Below, in pieces: positions 1 through 5,456 of a stretch of 12,057 nt of DNA. Every line of letters starts with the position of its first letter. Within the stretch, counting starts at the first letter, position 1. The notes under the pieces were generated by a model, which was not told where the DNA came from, did no database searches, and was given only the letters and a program-made list of their open reading frames with translations. The position numbers were made by a program, and so were the translations under genes. Source of the DNA: Marinagarivorans sp. UBA5868 (lineage in GTDB: Bacteria; Pseudomonadota; Gammaproteobacteria; Pseudomonadales; Cellvibrionaceae); NCBI GenBank assembly GCA_002432095.1, contig DJFQ01000208.1, forward strand, positions 371 through 12,427, written 5' to 3'.

Positions 1-329
1 CGCTTGTAGGCGAAGTCGTAATAAAAGCCGTCATCAATAACTGGGCCGATGGTGACCTGAGCATCCGGGAAAAGCTGTTTGACCGCCTGCGCGAGCAGGT
101 GCGCACTGGAATGTCTGATGACATCTAGCCCTTCGATAGACCTATCGGTAATGATCGACACTGTCGCATCGCGATCAATTCGATAGCTTGCATCGACGGT
201 TTTGCCGTCCACAACACCTGCCAACGTGGCCTTTGCAAGCCCAGGCCCGATAGACTGGGCGAGTTCCAAAACAGTAATCGGATCGGCAAAGCTACGCAGT
301 GAACCGTCGGGCAAAGTGATCTGAGGCAT
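1..329 (-). CDS. thrS: Threonyl-tRNA synthetase, N-terminal part (cut by window edge)
   Basis: Charges tRNA-Thr with threonine in the cytoplasm. Reading leftward from the ATG at 329 gives 109 codons before the window edge. Residues 1-60 form a TGS domain that starts [10 protein letters not shown]. The editing domain then opens with the HxxxH metal-site motif (HSSAH, about residues 73-77) and continues with [15 protein letters not shown], a stretch typical of bacterial ThrS. The catalytic class II core and anticodon-binding domain lie outside the window. An AAGGA ribosome binding site (336-340) sits six bases before the ATG. The gene has its own promoter (400-428), a short leader with a hairpin, and is separated from mtnP by a possible terminator, so it is probably transcribed independently. 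In related genomes infC-rpmI-rplT follow, but that cannot be seen here. Confidence 0.97.
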   Translation of the reverse strand, partial: MPQITLPDGSLRSFADPITVLELAQSIGPGLAKATLAGVVDGKTVDASYRIDRDATVSIITDRSIEGLDVIRHSSAHLLAQAVKQLFPDAQVTIGPVIDDGFYYDFAYK

Positions 330-349
330 TGGTGATCCTTGTTTCAGTG

Positions 350-370
350 GTGACCCCTACCAAAGGCCAC
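350..370 (-). promoter_or_regulatory. Possible thrS translational operator: tRNA-Thr anticodon-arm mimic
   Basis: On the minus strand, arms GUGGCCU (370-364) and GGGUCAC (356-350) pair over seven positions, two of them G-U, and close a seven-base loop UUGGUAG (363-357). The loop has the layout of a tRNA anticodon loop: U at position 33, the Thr anticodon GGU at 34-36, and a purine A at 37. It ends ten bases before the AAGGA ribosome binding site. In E. coli, ThrRS represses its own translation by binding an anticodon-arm-like hairpin just upstream of the thrS ribosome binding site. That the same happens here is inference. Confidence 0.55.
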
Positions 371-399
371 TTGAATGAGATAGGCAAAAAGAGTCGCGC

Positions 400-428
400 A
401 GTATATAGAAGGCATTCAGGAAAGCCAA
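400..428 (-). promoter_or_regulatory. sigma70-type promoter of thrS
   Basis: On the minus strand, a -35 TTGGCT (423-428) and a -10 TATACT (400-405, five of six consensus bases) are separated by exactly 17 bases. Transcription would start near 393, giving a leader of about 64 bases before the thrS ATG. Inferred from sequence match only. Confidence 0.7.
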
Positions 429-439
429 TTTTCGGGATC

Positions 440-462
440 AAAAAACAACCCTCAGGCGAGAG
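440..462 (-). terminator. Possible Rho-independent terminator after mtnP
   Basis: On the minus strand, CUCUC pairs with GAGGG (one G-U) around a GCCU loop (462-449) and is followed by TTGTTTTTT (448-440). The stem overlaps the mtnP stop codon. It is short, so termination may be partial, but it lies just before the thrS promoter where a transcript end is expected. Confidence 0.45.
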
Positions 463-1201
463 ACTTAATAGAAGCAACAATCAAGTTGCACAAGTGGGGG
501 CGAACTAAACTCAGCGTTTGGTAAATCTCCTCTAAGGTTATTGGCTCACCAGTCAGCCCCGCAGCCCAATTCACCACTGTACACAGAGAGGCATATTGCA
601 TATCCAGTTCTCGTGCGAGCACCGCTTCCGGCATGGCAGTCATTCCCAGCAAGTCACAGCCATCGCGACGGCAGCGACGCACTTCCGCTGCTGTTTCCAG
701 TCTTGGCCCTTGGGTACAGCCATACACAGCGGGCGTTATCACCTTCAAGCTCAGTCCATGCGCAGCGTTCATAAGGATGCTGCGCAACTTCTGCGAGAAT
801 GGATCCGTAAAATCCACATGATTCAGGGCATCAGAAAGTATGTCGGCATAGGTATGCGCCCGCCCGAAGGTGTAGTCGATGATTTGATCGGGAATGACAA
901 GTGCGCCGGGTCCCATCTCGGCCGCAATGCCACCAACAGCATTCAGCGCAAAAACAAAATCGACACCTAGAGATTTTAATGCCCAGATATTTGCCCGGTA
1001 ATTGATAAGGTGCGGCGGGATACGGTGACCGGGGCCATGGCGCGGTATAAATGCAACCGACACGCCGTTGATCTTGCCTACCGTAGCTTTGACAGATGAT
1101 TGGTATGGTGTTTCGATGTCCAATTCAGCAGGGGCATAGAGATCCGGAAATTCATAAAATCCCGATCCGCCAATCACACCTACTTTCGCTACGACTTTCA
1201 C
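452..1201 (-). CDS. mtnP: S-methyl-5'-thioinosine phosphorylase (MTIP, purine nucleoside phosphorylase family)
   Basis: A 249-residue member of the PNP/MTAP phosphorylase family that splits methylthio-nucleosides with phosphate in polyamine and quorum-sensing by-product salvage. Visible motifs: GVIGGSGF (phosphate loop, residues 8-15), RHGPGHR (54-60), PPHLINYRANIWALK (62-76), NAVGGI (87-92), HTYAD (116-120), CTQGPRLET (162-170), GMTAMPEA (186-193) and VVNWAAG (209-215). The base-recognition position carries Asn (N211), as in the P. aeruginosa methylthioinosine enzyme PA3004, whereas adenosine-type MTAPs have Asp there; this supports a 6-oxopurine substrate. The start is GTG at 1201, with GGGAG seven bases upstream (1209-1213). 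It lies 17 bases after nagZ and is probably co-transcribed with it. Substrate choice is inferred and methylthioadenosine is the alternative. Confidence 0.93.
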   Translation of the reverse strand: MKVVAKVGVIGGSGFYEFPDLYAPAELDIETPYQSSVKATVGKINGVSVAFIPRHGPGHRIPPHLINYRANIWALKSLGVDFVFALNAVGGIAAEMGPGALVIPDQIIDYTFGRAHTYADILSDALNHVDFTDPFSQKLRSILMNAAHGLSLKVITPAVYGCTQGPRLETAAEVRRCRRDGCDLLGMTAMPEAVLARELDMQYASLCTVVNWAAGLTGEPITLEEIYQTLSLVRPHLCNLIVASIKSLA

Positions 1202-1218
1202 CCGCCAACTCCCAGTCG

Positions 1219-2256
1219 CTAAATGGTCTGTAGCAAGTCACTTGCTCGCGCATAAGCAGCTTGCCAACGCCGGGAACGCTGCAACGACGATAGGGATTGA
1301 GAGGGAATTGAGGCCGTTGCCCGCATTCGCGCCAGGCGATCATTTGTCGGATAAGCGATGGTATTCAGGTGCTCAATTACGTCTATGGCCCGCTTCGGCT
1401 GATTGCATACTAAAACGGCATCACATCCAGCATTGAGCGCTGCCGACGCACGATCACGGTAGTCGCCCAAAACGGCTGCACCTTCCATGGACAAATCGTC
1501 ACTGAAAATGATTCCTTCGAAATTCAGCTGTTGACGCAAAACCTTTTGCAGCCAAAAAGCCGAGAAACCGACGGGGTTTGGATCTATGGCGGAAAACAGG
1601 AGATGCCCCGGCATCACCGCCCCGGCCTGAGGTAAAAGCGCGCGAAAAGGCGCCATATCGTCACGCCAGACCTCGTCAAAATCACGCTCATCCACCGGTA
1701 GTTCATGGTGGCTGTCCTCCTCGACGGAGCCATGGCCGGGAAAATGTTTTAGGGTTGCCTTCATACCTGCATCGGCCATGCCTTCGACATAGGCTTGGCC
1801 GAGCGATGTTACATCCGCCAAGTTGCGACTAAACGCCCGGTCACCAATAACGGAGCTGAATGCGTCATCAGCATCTATAACCGGTGCAAAACTGAGATCA
1901 ACGCCGCACGCACGCACTTCTATTGCCATCAGCCACGCCAACTCGCGAGCCGCCTCTAGCGCGCCAGCAGAATCTCGCTCATATAAATCGCCAATCGCAC
2001 GCAAAGGAGGAAGCCGGGTAAATCCCTCCTTGAAACGCTGTACCCTCCCCCCTTCTTGATCAACTCCCAGCACCAGATTCGCGCGTTGATCGCGAATCCG
2101 CCGAACAAGATCAGCCAACTGGTCTGGTGATTCGAAATTGCGACGAAAAAAAATCACACCACCGACCTGCGGGTGCTGCAGCACCTCCGCCTCATCCTCC
2201 AGGAGTTCAATTCCTGCAATGTCCAGCACTACGGGGCCGAGAGGATAATCAGGCAT
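1219..2256 (-). CDS. nagZ: Beta-N-acetylhexosaminidase NagZ (GH3), muropeptide recycling
   Basis: Cytoplasmic family 3 glycosidase that removes N-acetylglucosamine from 1,6-anhydro-muropeptides during cell-wall recycling. Its products induce AmpC beta-lactamase in bacteria that have the ampR circuit. The 345 residues match the usual length. Visible motifs: GVDQEGGRVQR (64-74), the KHFPGHG loop (170-176) with the D181-S-H183 general acid/base dyad that marks NagZ, VMPGHL (214-219) and the nucleophile in FSDDLSM (D253). There is no signal peptide, as expected. The ATG at 2256 overlaps the psrA stop by eight bases and has no clear ribosome binding site of its own, which suggests translational coupling to psrA. 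mtnP follows 17 bases downstream. Confidence 0.97.
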   Translation of the reverse strand: MPDYPLGPVVLDIAGIELLEDEAEVLQHPQVGGVIFFRRNFESPDQLADLVRRIRDQRANLVLGVDQEGGRVQRFKEGFTRLPPLRAIGDLYERDSAGALEAARELAWLMAIEVRACGVDLSFAPVIDADDAFSSVIGDRAFSRNLADVTSLGQAYVEGMADAGMKATLKHFPGHGSVEEDSHHELPVDERDFDEVWRDDMAPFRALLPQAGAVMPGHLLFSAIDPNPVGFSAFWLQKVLRQQLNFEGIIFSDDLSMEGAAVLGDYRDRASAALNAGCDAVLVCNQPKRAIDVIEHLNTIAYPTNDRLARMRATASIPSQSLSSLQRSRRWQAAYARASDLLQTI

Positions 2257-2902
2257 AGGAATTTTGGCTCGGACTGCTTAATAATCCGCTAAGTCCATCA
2301 ACGAGATAAACGAGCGCCTGGTTCATATCGGTATCGATCTTGTGGTCTTCCTGCAAAATCGCCTTAATGGACTCGAAGCTGCCCAACGTAAATATTGACG
2401 CACCGAGAATAAAATTGAGCCGCCAATAAAATACGATAGGATCAAGGTCGGGTTGGGTTTTCTTAAGCCAGCCGGTATAACGGTTGTAGGTCGCCCCGTA
2501 GCTGTGCGCCAAATATGTTCGAAGATGTTGCTGTGACTGCGTGTAAGCGAGGCCCAATAGACGCATGAAACGCTGTGGCTTTTCACTGATGGAGCCGACA
2601 GACTCAGTAAGCGAATCGATAAGAATACGCAAAAGCCGCTCTACACTGGGCACCTGTCCGGGGGCGAGAGCGTTTTCCATTTCCGTCAATCGGCGTTCAA
2701 GCTCGCGACAAAAAGGTGTGAGGAATTGACTGAAAACAGCCTGGATCAGGGATTTTTTTGTACCAAAGTGATAGTTAACCGCGGCGAGGTTGACATCGGC
2801 CATCCCCGTTATTGTGCGCAACGAGGTTTCTGCAAACCCTCGTTCAGCAAACAAAATTGTCGCTGATCTTAAAATTCGTTCAACCGTTTCACCATTGGCC
2901 AT
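2249..2902 (-). CDS. psrA: TetR-family transcriptional regulator PsrA
   Basis: TetR-type repressor/activator. Pseudomonas PsrA senses long-chain fatty acids and controls beta-oxidation genes, rpoS and itself. The N-terminal helix-turn-helix spans about residues 5-52 (ETVERILRSATILFAERGF, then NLAAVNYHFGTKKSLIQAVF), nearly identical in pattern to PsrA. The ligand/dimer domain follows, with RFMRLLGLAYTQSQQHLRTY (111-130). I place the start at 2902 (217 aa), because MANGETVERIL aligns with the family start and GAGG lies seven bases upstream. The frame stays open to 2974, and an ATG at 2908 is also possible, but 2974 lies upstream of the predicted promoter. It is the first gene of psrA-nagZ-mtnP. 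The divergent region holds operator-like repeats consistent with autoregulation. Confidence 0.9.
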   Translation of the reverse strand: MANGETVERILRSATILFAERGFAETSLRTITGMADVNLAAVNYHFGTKKSLIQAVFSQFLTPFCRELERRLTEMENALAPGQVPSVERLLRILIDSLTESVGSISEKPQRFMRLLGLAYTQSQQHLRTYLAHSYGATYNRYTGWLKKTQPDLDPIVFYWRLNFILGASIFTLGSFESIKAILQEDHKIDTDMNQALVYLVDGLSGLLSSPSQNSYA

Positions 2903-2935
2903 AACCATGCCTCGTTGCGGATGATAAAGAGCGCG

Positions 2936-2965
2936 AAAATACGCGTCCCGTCGAGAATTTGTCAA
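2936..2965 (-). promoter_or_regulatory. sigma70-type promoter of psrA-nagZ-mtnP
   Basis: On the minus strand, a perfect -35 TTGACA (2960-2965) and a -10 TATTTT (2936-2941) are 18 bases apart. Initiation would fall near 2929, just before the psrA ribosome binding site at 2909-2914. The -35 is overlapped by an inverted repeat. Confidence 0.7.
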
Positions 2966-2979
2966 GAAACGCACAAATT
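2956..2979. promoter_or_regulatory. Inverted repeat over the psrA -35, candidate operator
   Basis: AATTTGT (2956-2962) and ACAAATT (2973-2979) are perfect inverted copies with a ten-base spacer. The left arm overlaps the -35 element. The spacer contains GAAAC, resembling one half of the Pseudomonas PsrA box. Autoregulation is inferred. Confidence 0.4.
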
Positions 2980-3099
2980 TTGTCGAGTGAATAGACGTGC
3001 CGTCACAGAATAAGTCATTTCGCCAGTTTATTTGAATATCGTTTTATATATCCAAAAAAGACATGCCGCTACGTTCGTCGCCGAAACAGGCGGATTTTG

Positions 3100-3115
3100 A
3101 GCTAACGTGTTAGCT
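3100..3115. promoter_or_regulatory. 16-bp perfect palindrome, candidate TetR-type operator
   Basis: AGCTAAC, a central GT, then GTTAGCT: perfect seven-base arms in the region between divergent psrA and the gene at 3153. The core TAAC-N2-GTTA resembles the AAAC-N2-4-GTTT arrangement of PsrA sites. It lies about 38 bases before the start codon of the plus-strand gene, a position suited to repression. The binding protein is inferred. Confidence 0.45.
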
Positions 3116-3152
3116 TATTTTTTGTACTCATCGAAATTGGAGTGGCTGACCC

Positions 3153-3467
3153 ATGATGTTGCGCTCACCCGAAATCGGCTTCTGGTACAGAAGTCCAAAC
3201 ACCCACGCTAGCTTTGAAATAGTTGCTCTGGATGAGCACCAGGGAACAATCGAGATTCAATATATTGATGGCGATCTGGATGAACTTGATTGGCACGATT
3301 GGCGGAGGGGACACTTCATTGCCACACCTCCCCCGGATGACGCGCTCAACGCCCTCGGCATGGATCAGCAGGAGAATTGGGATGACGAGTTGCAAACGGA
3401 CGACCCGCTGTTTGACGAGTCGGATCGGTATGACTGGAGCGACAATACCGACTTTGACGGCATTTGA
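3153..3467 (+). CDS. Small acidic protein of unknown function (DUF6763-like)
   Basis: A 104-residue soluble protein with no signal peptide or membrane segment. Residues 8-50 contain [20 protein letters not shown] and [20 protein letters not shown], the pattern of a small gammaproteobacterial family I recall as DUF6763, whose function is unknown. The C-terminal third (about 71-104) is extremely acidic, with some fifteen Asp/Glu and repeated Trp/Phe/Tyr next to acidic residues, and is probably disordered. The start is ATG 3153, or ATG 3156 directly after it; GGAG at 3139-3142 is the ribosome binding site. It is divergent from psrA and is followed by lexA after 118 bases that carry the lexA promoter. 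The family name is from memory; the coding call rests on the ribosome binding site, coherent composition and position. Confidence 0.75.
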   Translation: MMLRSPEIGFWYRSPNTHASFEIVALDEHQGTIEIQYIDGDLDELDWHDWRRGHFIATPPPDDALNALGMDQQENWDDELQTDDPLFDESDRYDWSDNTDFDGI

Positions 3468-3515
3468 TCATCTGAATTGCTGTGGCGGAGCAATATCGTA
3501 CCCGCTAACTCTTTA

Positions 3516-3543
3516 TTGTCTTCCTCCGAATACTGTATATAAT
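3516..3543 (+). promoter_or_regulatory. sigma70-type promoter of lexA-sulA
   Basis: A perfect -10 TATAAT (3538-3543) with a partial -35 TTGTCT (3516-3521) 16 bases upstream. The -10 lies inside the first LexA box, so bound LexA would block RNA polymerase. Confidence 0.75.
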
Positions 3544-3550
3544 CACAGTC
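3531..3550. promoter_or_regulatory. LexA (SOS) box 1
   Basis: TACTGTATATAATCACAGTC matches the gammaproteobacterial SOS box: CTGT (3533-3536), eight bases, ACAG (3545-3548), with a TA-rich centre. It overlaps the lexA -10 element. Confidence 0.9.
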
Positions 3551-3567
3551 TGTACATACCAACAGAC
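3548..3567. promoter_or_regulatory. LexA (SOS) box 2
   Basis: CTGT (3550-3553), ACATACCA, ACAG (3562-3565) is a second CTGT-N8-ACAG site. Its core starts 17 bases after that of box 1. It would cover the transcription start. E. coli lexA also has two adjacent boxes. Confidence 0.8.
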
Positions 3568-3585
3568 CCATTCGGGGAGAATGAC

Positions 3586-4188
3586 ATGAGCGATCTCACG
3601 CAGAGACAGCGTCAAGTGTTTGAGCTAATCAAGGATCAGATCGAAGAAACCGGCTATCCACCGACGCGTGCGGAGATCGCCCAGATCCTGGGCTTCCGCT
3701 CCGCCAACGCCGCAGAAGAACACATCAAGGCTCTCGCGCGAAAGGGCGTGATCGAGATTGTCGAGGGTGCATCCAGAGGTATTCGTCTGCCTGAGAGCTC
3801 ACGCGGTATTCCATTGGTGGGTCGAGTCGCCGCAGGCAACCCGATTCTTGCGCAAGAAAACATCGAAGAATATTGCTCAATACCAGAGAATTTTTTCCAC
3901 CCTCGCGCCGACTATTTATTGCGAGTACATGGTATGAGCATGAAAGATGTGGGCATTCTTGATGGGGACTTGCTCGCGGTCCATAGCACCCAGCAAGTAC
4001 GCAATAACGATATTGTAGTCGCGCGTATCGAAGATGAGGTGACAGTCAAGCGCTTCCGTCGCGAGCGAAACCGCTCAGTGGTTGAACTCTGGCCGGAGAA
4101 TTCAGAATTCAATGTCATCACCGTAGATCTGCGCGATGAAAATTTCACCATCGAAGGCTTGAGCGTCGGAGTCATCCGAAGGAGCTGA
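3586..4188 (+). CDS. lexA: SOS response repressor LexA
   Basis: A 200-residue LexA that represses SOS genes until RecA filaments trigger self-cleavage. The N-terminal winged helix covers residues 1-70, with recognition-helix region [13 protein letters not shown] (38-50). The cleavage bond is Ala83-Gly84 in GRVAAGNP. The catalytic serine is S118 in GMSMKD and the lysine is K155 in EVTVKR. All key residues are intact. The start at ATG 3586 is set by alignment with E. coli LexA and by GGGGAG at 3574-3579. The reading frame is open upstream to 3223, but that would cross the promoter. Two LexA boxes give autorepression. sulA follows two bases downstream and must share the transcript. Confidence 0.98.
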   Translation: MSDLTQRQRQVFELIKDQIEETGYPPTRAEIAQILGFRSANAAEEHIKALARKGVIEIVEGASRGIRLPESSRGIPLVGRVAAGNPILAQENIEEYCSIPENFFHPRADYLLRVHGMSMKDVGILDGDLLAVHSTQQVRNNDIVVARIEDEVTVKRFRRERNRSVVELWPENSEFNVITVDLRDENFTIEGLSVGVIRRS

Positions 4189-4190
4189 TT

Positions 4191-4601
4191 ATGCGAAATA
4201 CCGCAAGCACCAGTGAATTTTTTCGATCCCCGCAAAACACAGCGGGGGGTATTACTGAAATTATCCTACCCAATAGCCGTAGCTCATCACTCTATCTGCC
4301 GTCATTGGCTTTTTTGAGTTCCCAGGCCGATGGGCGCTGGCTGACGTGGTTGGCCCCACAAGGTTTAAACAGAGCTGCGTTACAAAATTACGGTTTTGAT
4401 CTGAGCAAAACCCGGTTCATCTACCCCAAGAACCAAGATCACTGTTTTTGGCTTATTTGGGAAGCGCTTGTGGAGGGGAACAGTCATACGGTTGTGGGCA
4501 GCCCCGGAAGACTGTCAGAGCACCAATTAAATAAGCTGGAAAACGCTGCGCGAGTAGGTGGATGCAATGGCCTTTTACTGCGGGACCGGGAACAACACTA
4601 A
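4191..4601 (+). CDS. sulA: SOS cell-division inhibitor SulA
   Basis: SulA binds FtsZ and blocks septation while DNA damage persists. The 136 residues contain the family signature GRWLTWLAPQGLNRAAL (48-64), then YGFDLSKTRFIYP (67-79), EALVEGNSHTVVG (91-103) and a final GLLLR strand, following the E. coli SulA core pattern. It is shorter than E. coli SulA (169 aa), and the difference is mainly at the C-terminus, where E. coli carries the Lon-recognised tail. The start is ATG 4191, with AAGGAG at 4179-4184 inside the end of lexA, so the two are translationally close. No separate SOS box lies before it; control is through the lexA promoter, the arrangement known from Pseudomonas. It converges with the gene ending at 4633. 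Confidence 0.9.
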   Translation: MRNTASTSEFFRSPQNTAGGITEIILPNSRSSSLYLPSLAFLSSQADGRWLTWLAPQGLNRAALQNYGFDLSKTRFIYPKNQDHCFWLIWEALVEGNSHTVVGSPGRLSEHQLNKLENAARVGGCNGLLLRDREQH

Positions 4602-4632
4602 GGCAACGAGCGATCTCTTAACGAGCGTCCTC

Positions 4633-4890
4633 TCAGTGCAACAGGTTGGAGATAGCAATAGGAGCCTCTGCTTCCGTCTGCTCCTCAAGATCAGCCACCG
4701 CATCTAAGCCGGCCTCGATCATCACCCTGGCGACTTCGAAACGGGCAGCGCCAAGATATTCATTGGATTCGGTGGAAAACCGAATTCTCACCAGAGGCTC
4801 TTCGTCCTTGTTGCTGGATTTCAGGAGCGCAATATCTCCATTCTCCATTTCGACAATTTCGTAAAACGCTGACTCTTCAAAAACCGACAT
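4633..4890 (-). CDS. Conserved hypothetical protein, 85 aa
   Basis: A small soluble protein beginning MSVFEESAFYEIVEMENGDIALLKSS and continuing PLVRIRFS, EYLGAARFEVARVMIEAGLDAVADLEEQ. It reads like the short unknown protein next to sulA in Pseudomonas (PA3009 position). A beta-rich first half with a regular strand-turn pattern is followed by one long helix. No catalytic motif is visible. I chose ATG 4890 rather than the TTG at 4935, because AAGG sits just upstream and the family begins there. It is last in the minus-strand run topA, DUF6586-like gene, this gene, about 50 bases after its neighbour. Function unknown. Confidence 0.75.
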   Translation of the reverse strand: MSVFEESAFYEIVEMENGDIALLKSSNKDEEPLVRIRFSTESNEYLGAARFEVARVMIEAGLDAVADLEEQTEAEAPIAISNLLH

Positions 4891-4940
4891 AGTTACCTTC
4901 AGGGTGCCATCCAAGTGGAGATGGTTGCGGCGCAAAATAC

Positions 4941-5453
4941 TCAGTATTCCTCATGCCCCAACCGTTGCCGGTTGACGAGGGATTCGAACGCCTTAAGATC
5001 CGTAGCGATGAGTTTGGCTTCCATTCCAGGGCTCTTTTCGCTGCGGGAAGAAATAATCAAATGAGAGGAATCGGCGGACTCTTCGAAATCGGATTGAAAG
5101 ATCTCCGCCTTGATCGCGCGATTGGCATCGCATCGCCGCAATATTGCAAGCCGCTTGAGCATCCGATGAAGCCAGGAATCATCCTCTTGAACGAGTGCAC
5201 TCAGCTCATGAAGATCCTGGGTGTCGTGCTGGTTCGTCAGTGCCGCCAGGACCTCTTCGCTAACCGGCCAGGGCGAGACACGATTTCTACCGGTCTGTAG
5301 CAGCTCTATCAGATAGAAACCCATAGCCATTTCAAACTGCAAACAAACAGAAGTGCTTAAGGCGGTGTGCTCTCCGTGAACGCCCGTCAACCTAAGAAGC
5401 TCATGCGCATTGGCGATATGTAAATCGACCCTGCTTCTTGCGGAACCGGACAT
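4941..5453 (-). CDS. Conserved hypothetical protein, DUF6586-like
   Basis: A 170-residue, probably all-helical cytoplasmic protein. The first helices (about residues 5-55: ARSRVDLHIANAHELLRL, then VCLQFEMAMGFYLIELLQTG) resemble the DUF6586 family found beside topA in Pseudomonas (PA3010 position). No signal peptide, membrane segment or catalytic motif is visible. The ATG at 5453 lies three bases after the topA stop, and AGGA within the last topA codons can act as its ribosome binding site, so co-transcription and perhaps coupling with topA are likely. Function is unknown. The family name is from memory and less certain than the coding call. Confidence 0.75.
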   Translation of the reverse strand: MSGSARSRVDLHIANAHELLRLTGVHGEHTALSTSVCLQFEMAMGFYLIELLQTGRNRVSPWPVSEEVLAALTNQHDTQDLHELSALVQEDDSWLHRMLKRLAILRRCDANRAIKAEIFQSDFEESADSSHLIISSRSEKSPGMEAKLIATDLKAFESLVNRQRLGHEEY

Positions 5454-5456
5454 AGA

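Noticed and set aside
292..480. 62-codon minus-strand frame spanning the thrS promoter
   Set aside because: It overlaps thrS, the promoter and the mtnP terminator and has no recognisable protein character.
541..970. Plus-strand frames opposite mtnP
   Set aside because: They are out-of-frame shadows with no ribosome binding site and low-complexity composition. The minus-strand phosphorylase explains the region.
3476..3494. Hairpin ATTGC/GCAAT after the acidic gene as a terminator
   Set aside because: Only a five-base stem, with no T-run after it, so not a convincing intrinsic terminator.
3223..3585. Long upstream extension of the lexA reading frame
   Set aside because: It would cross the lexA promoter and both LexA boxes and overlap the acidic gene in another frame. 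LexA homology and the GGGGAG site put the start at 3586.
4605..4627. Direct repeat AACGAGCG twice between sulA and the convergent gene
   Set aside because: Only eight bases, expected occasionally by chance, with no hairpin or T-run.
4891..4935. TTG-initiated extension of the 85-aa gene
   Set aside because: No ribosome binding site for the TTG. ATG 4890 has AAGG before it and matches the family start as I recall it.
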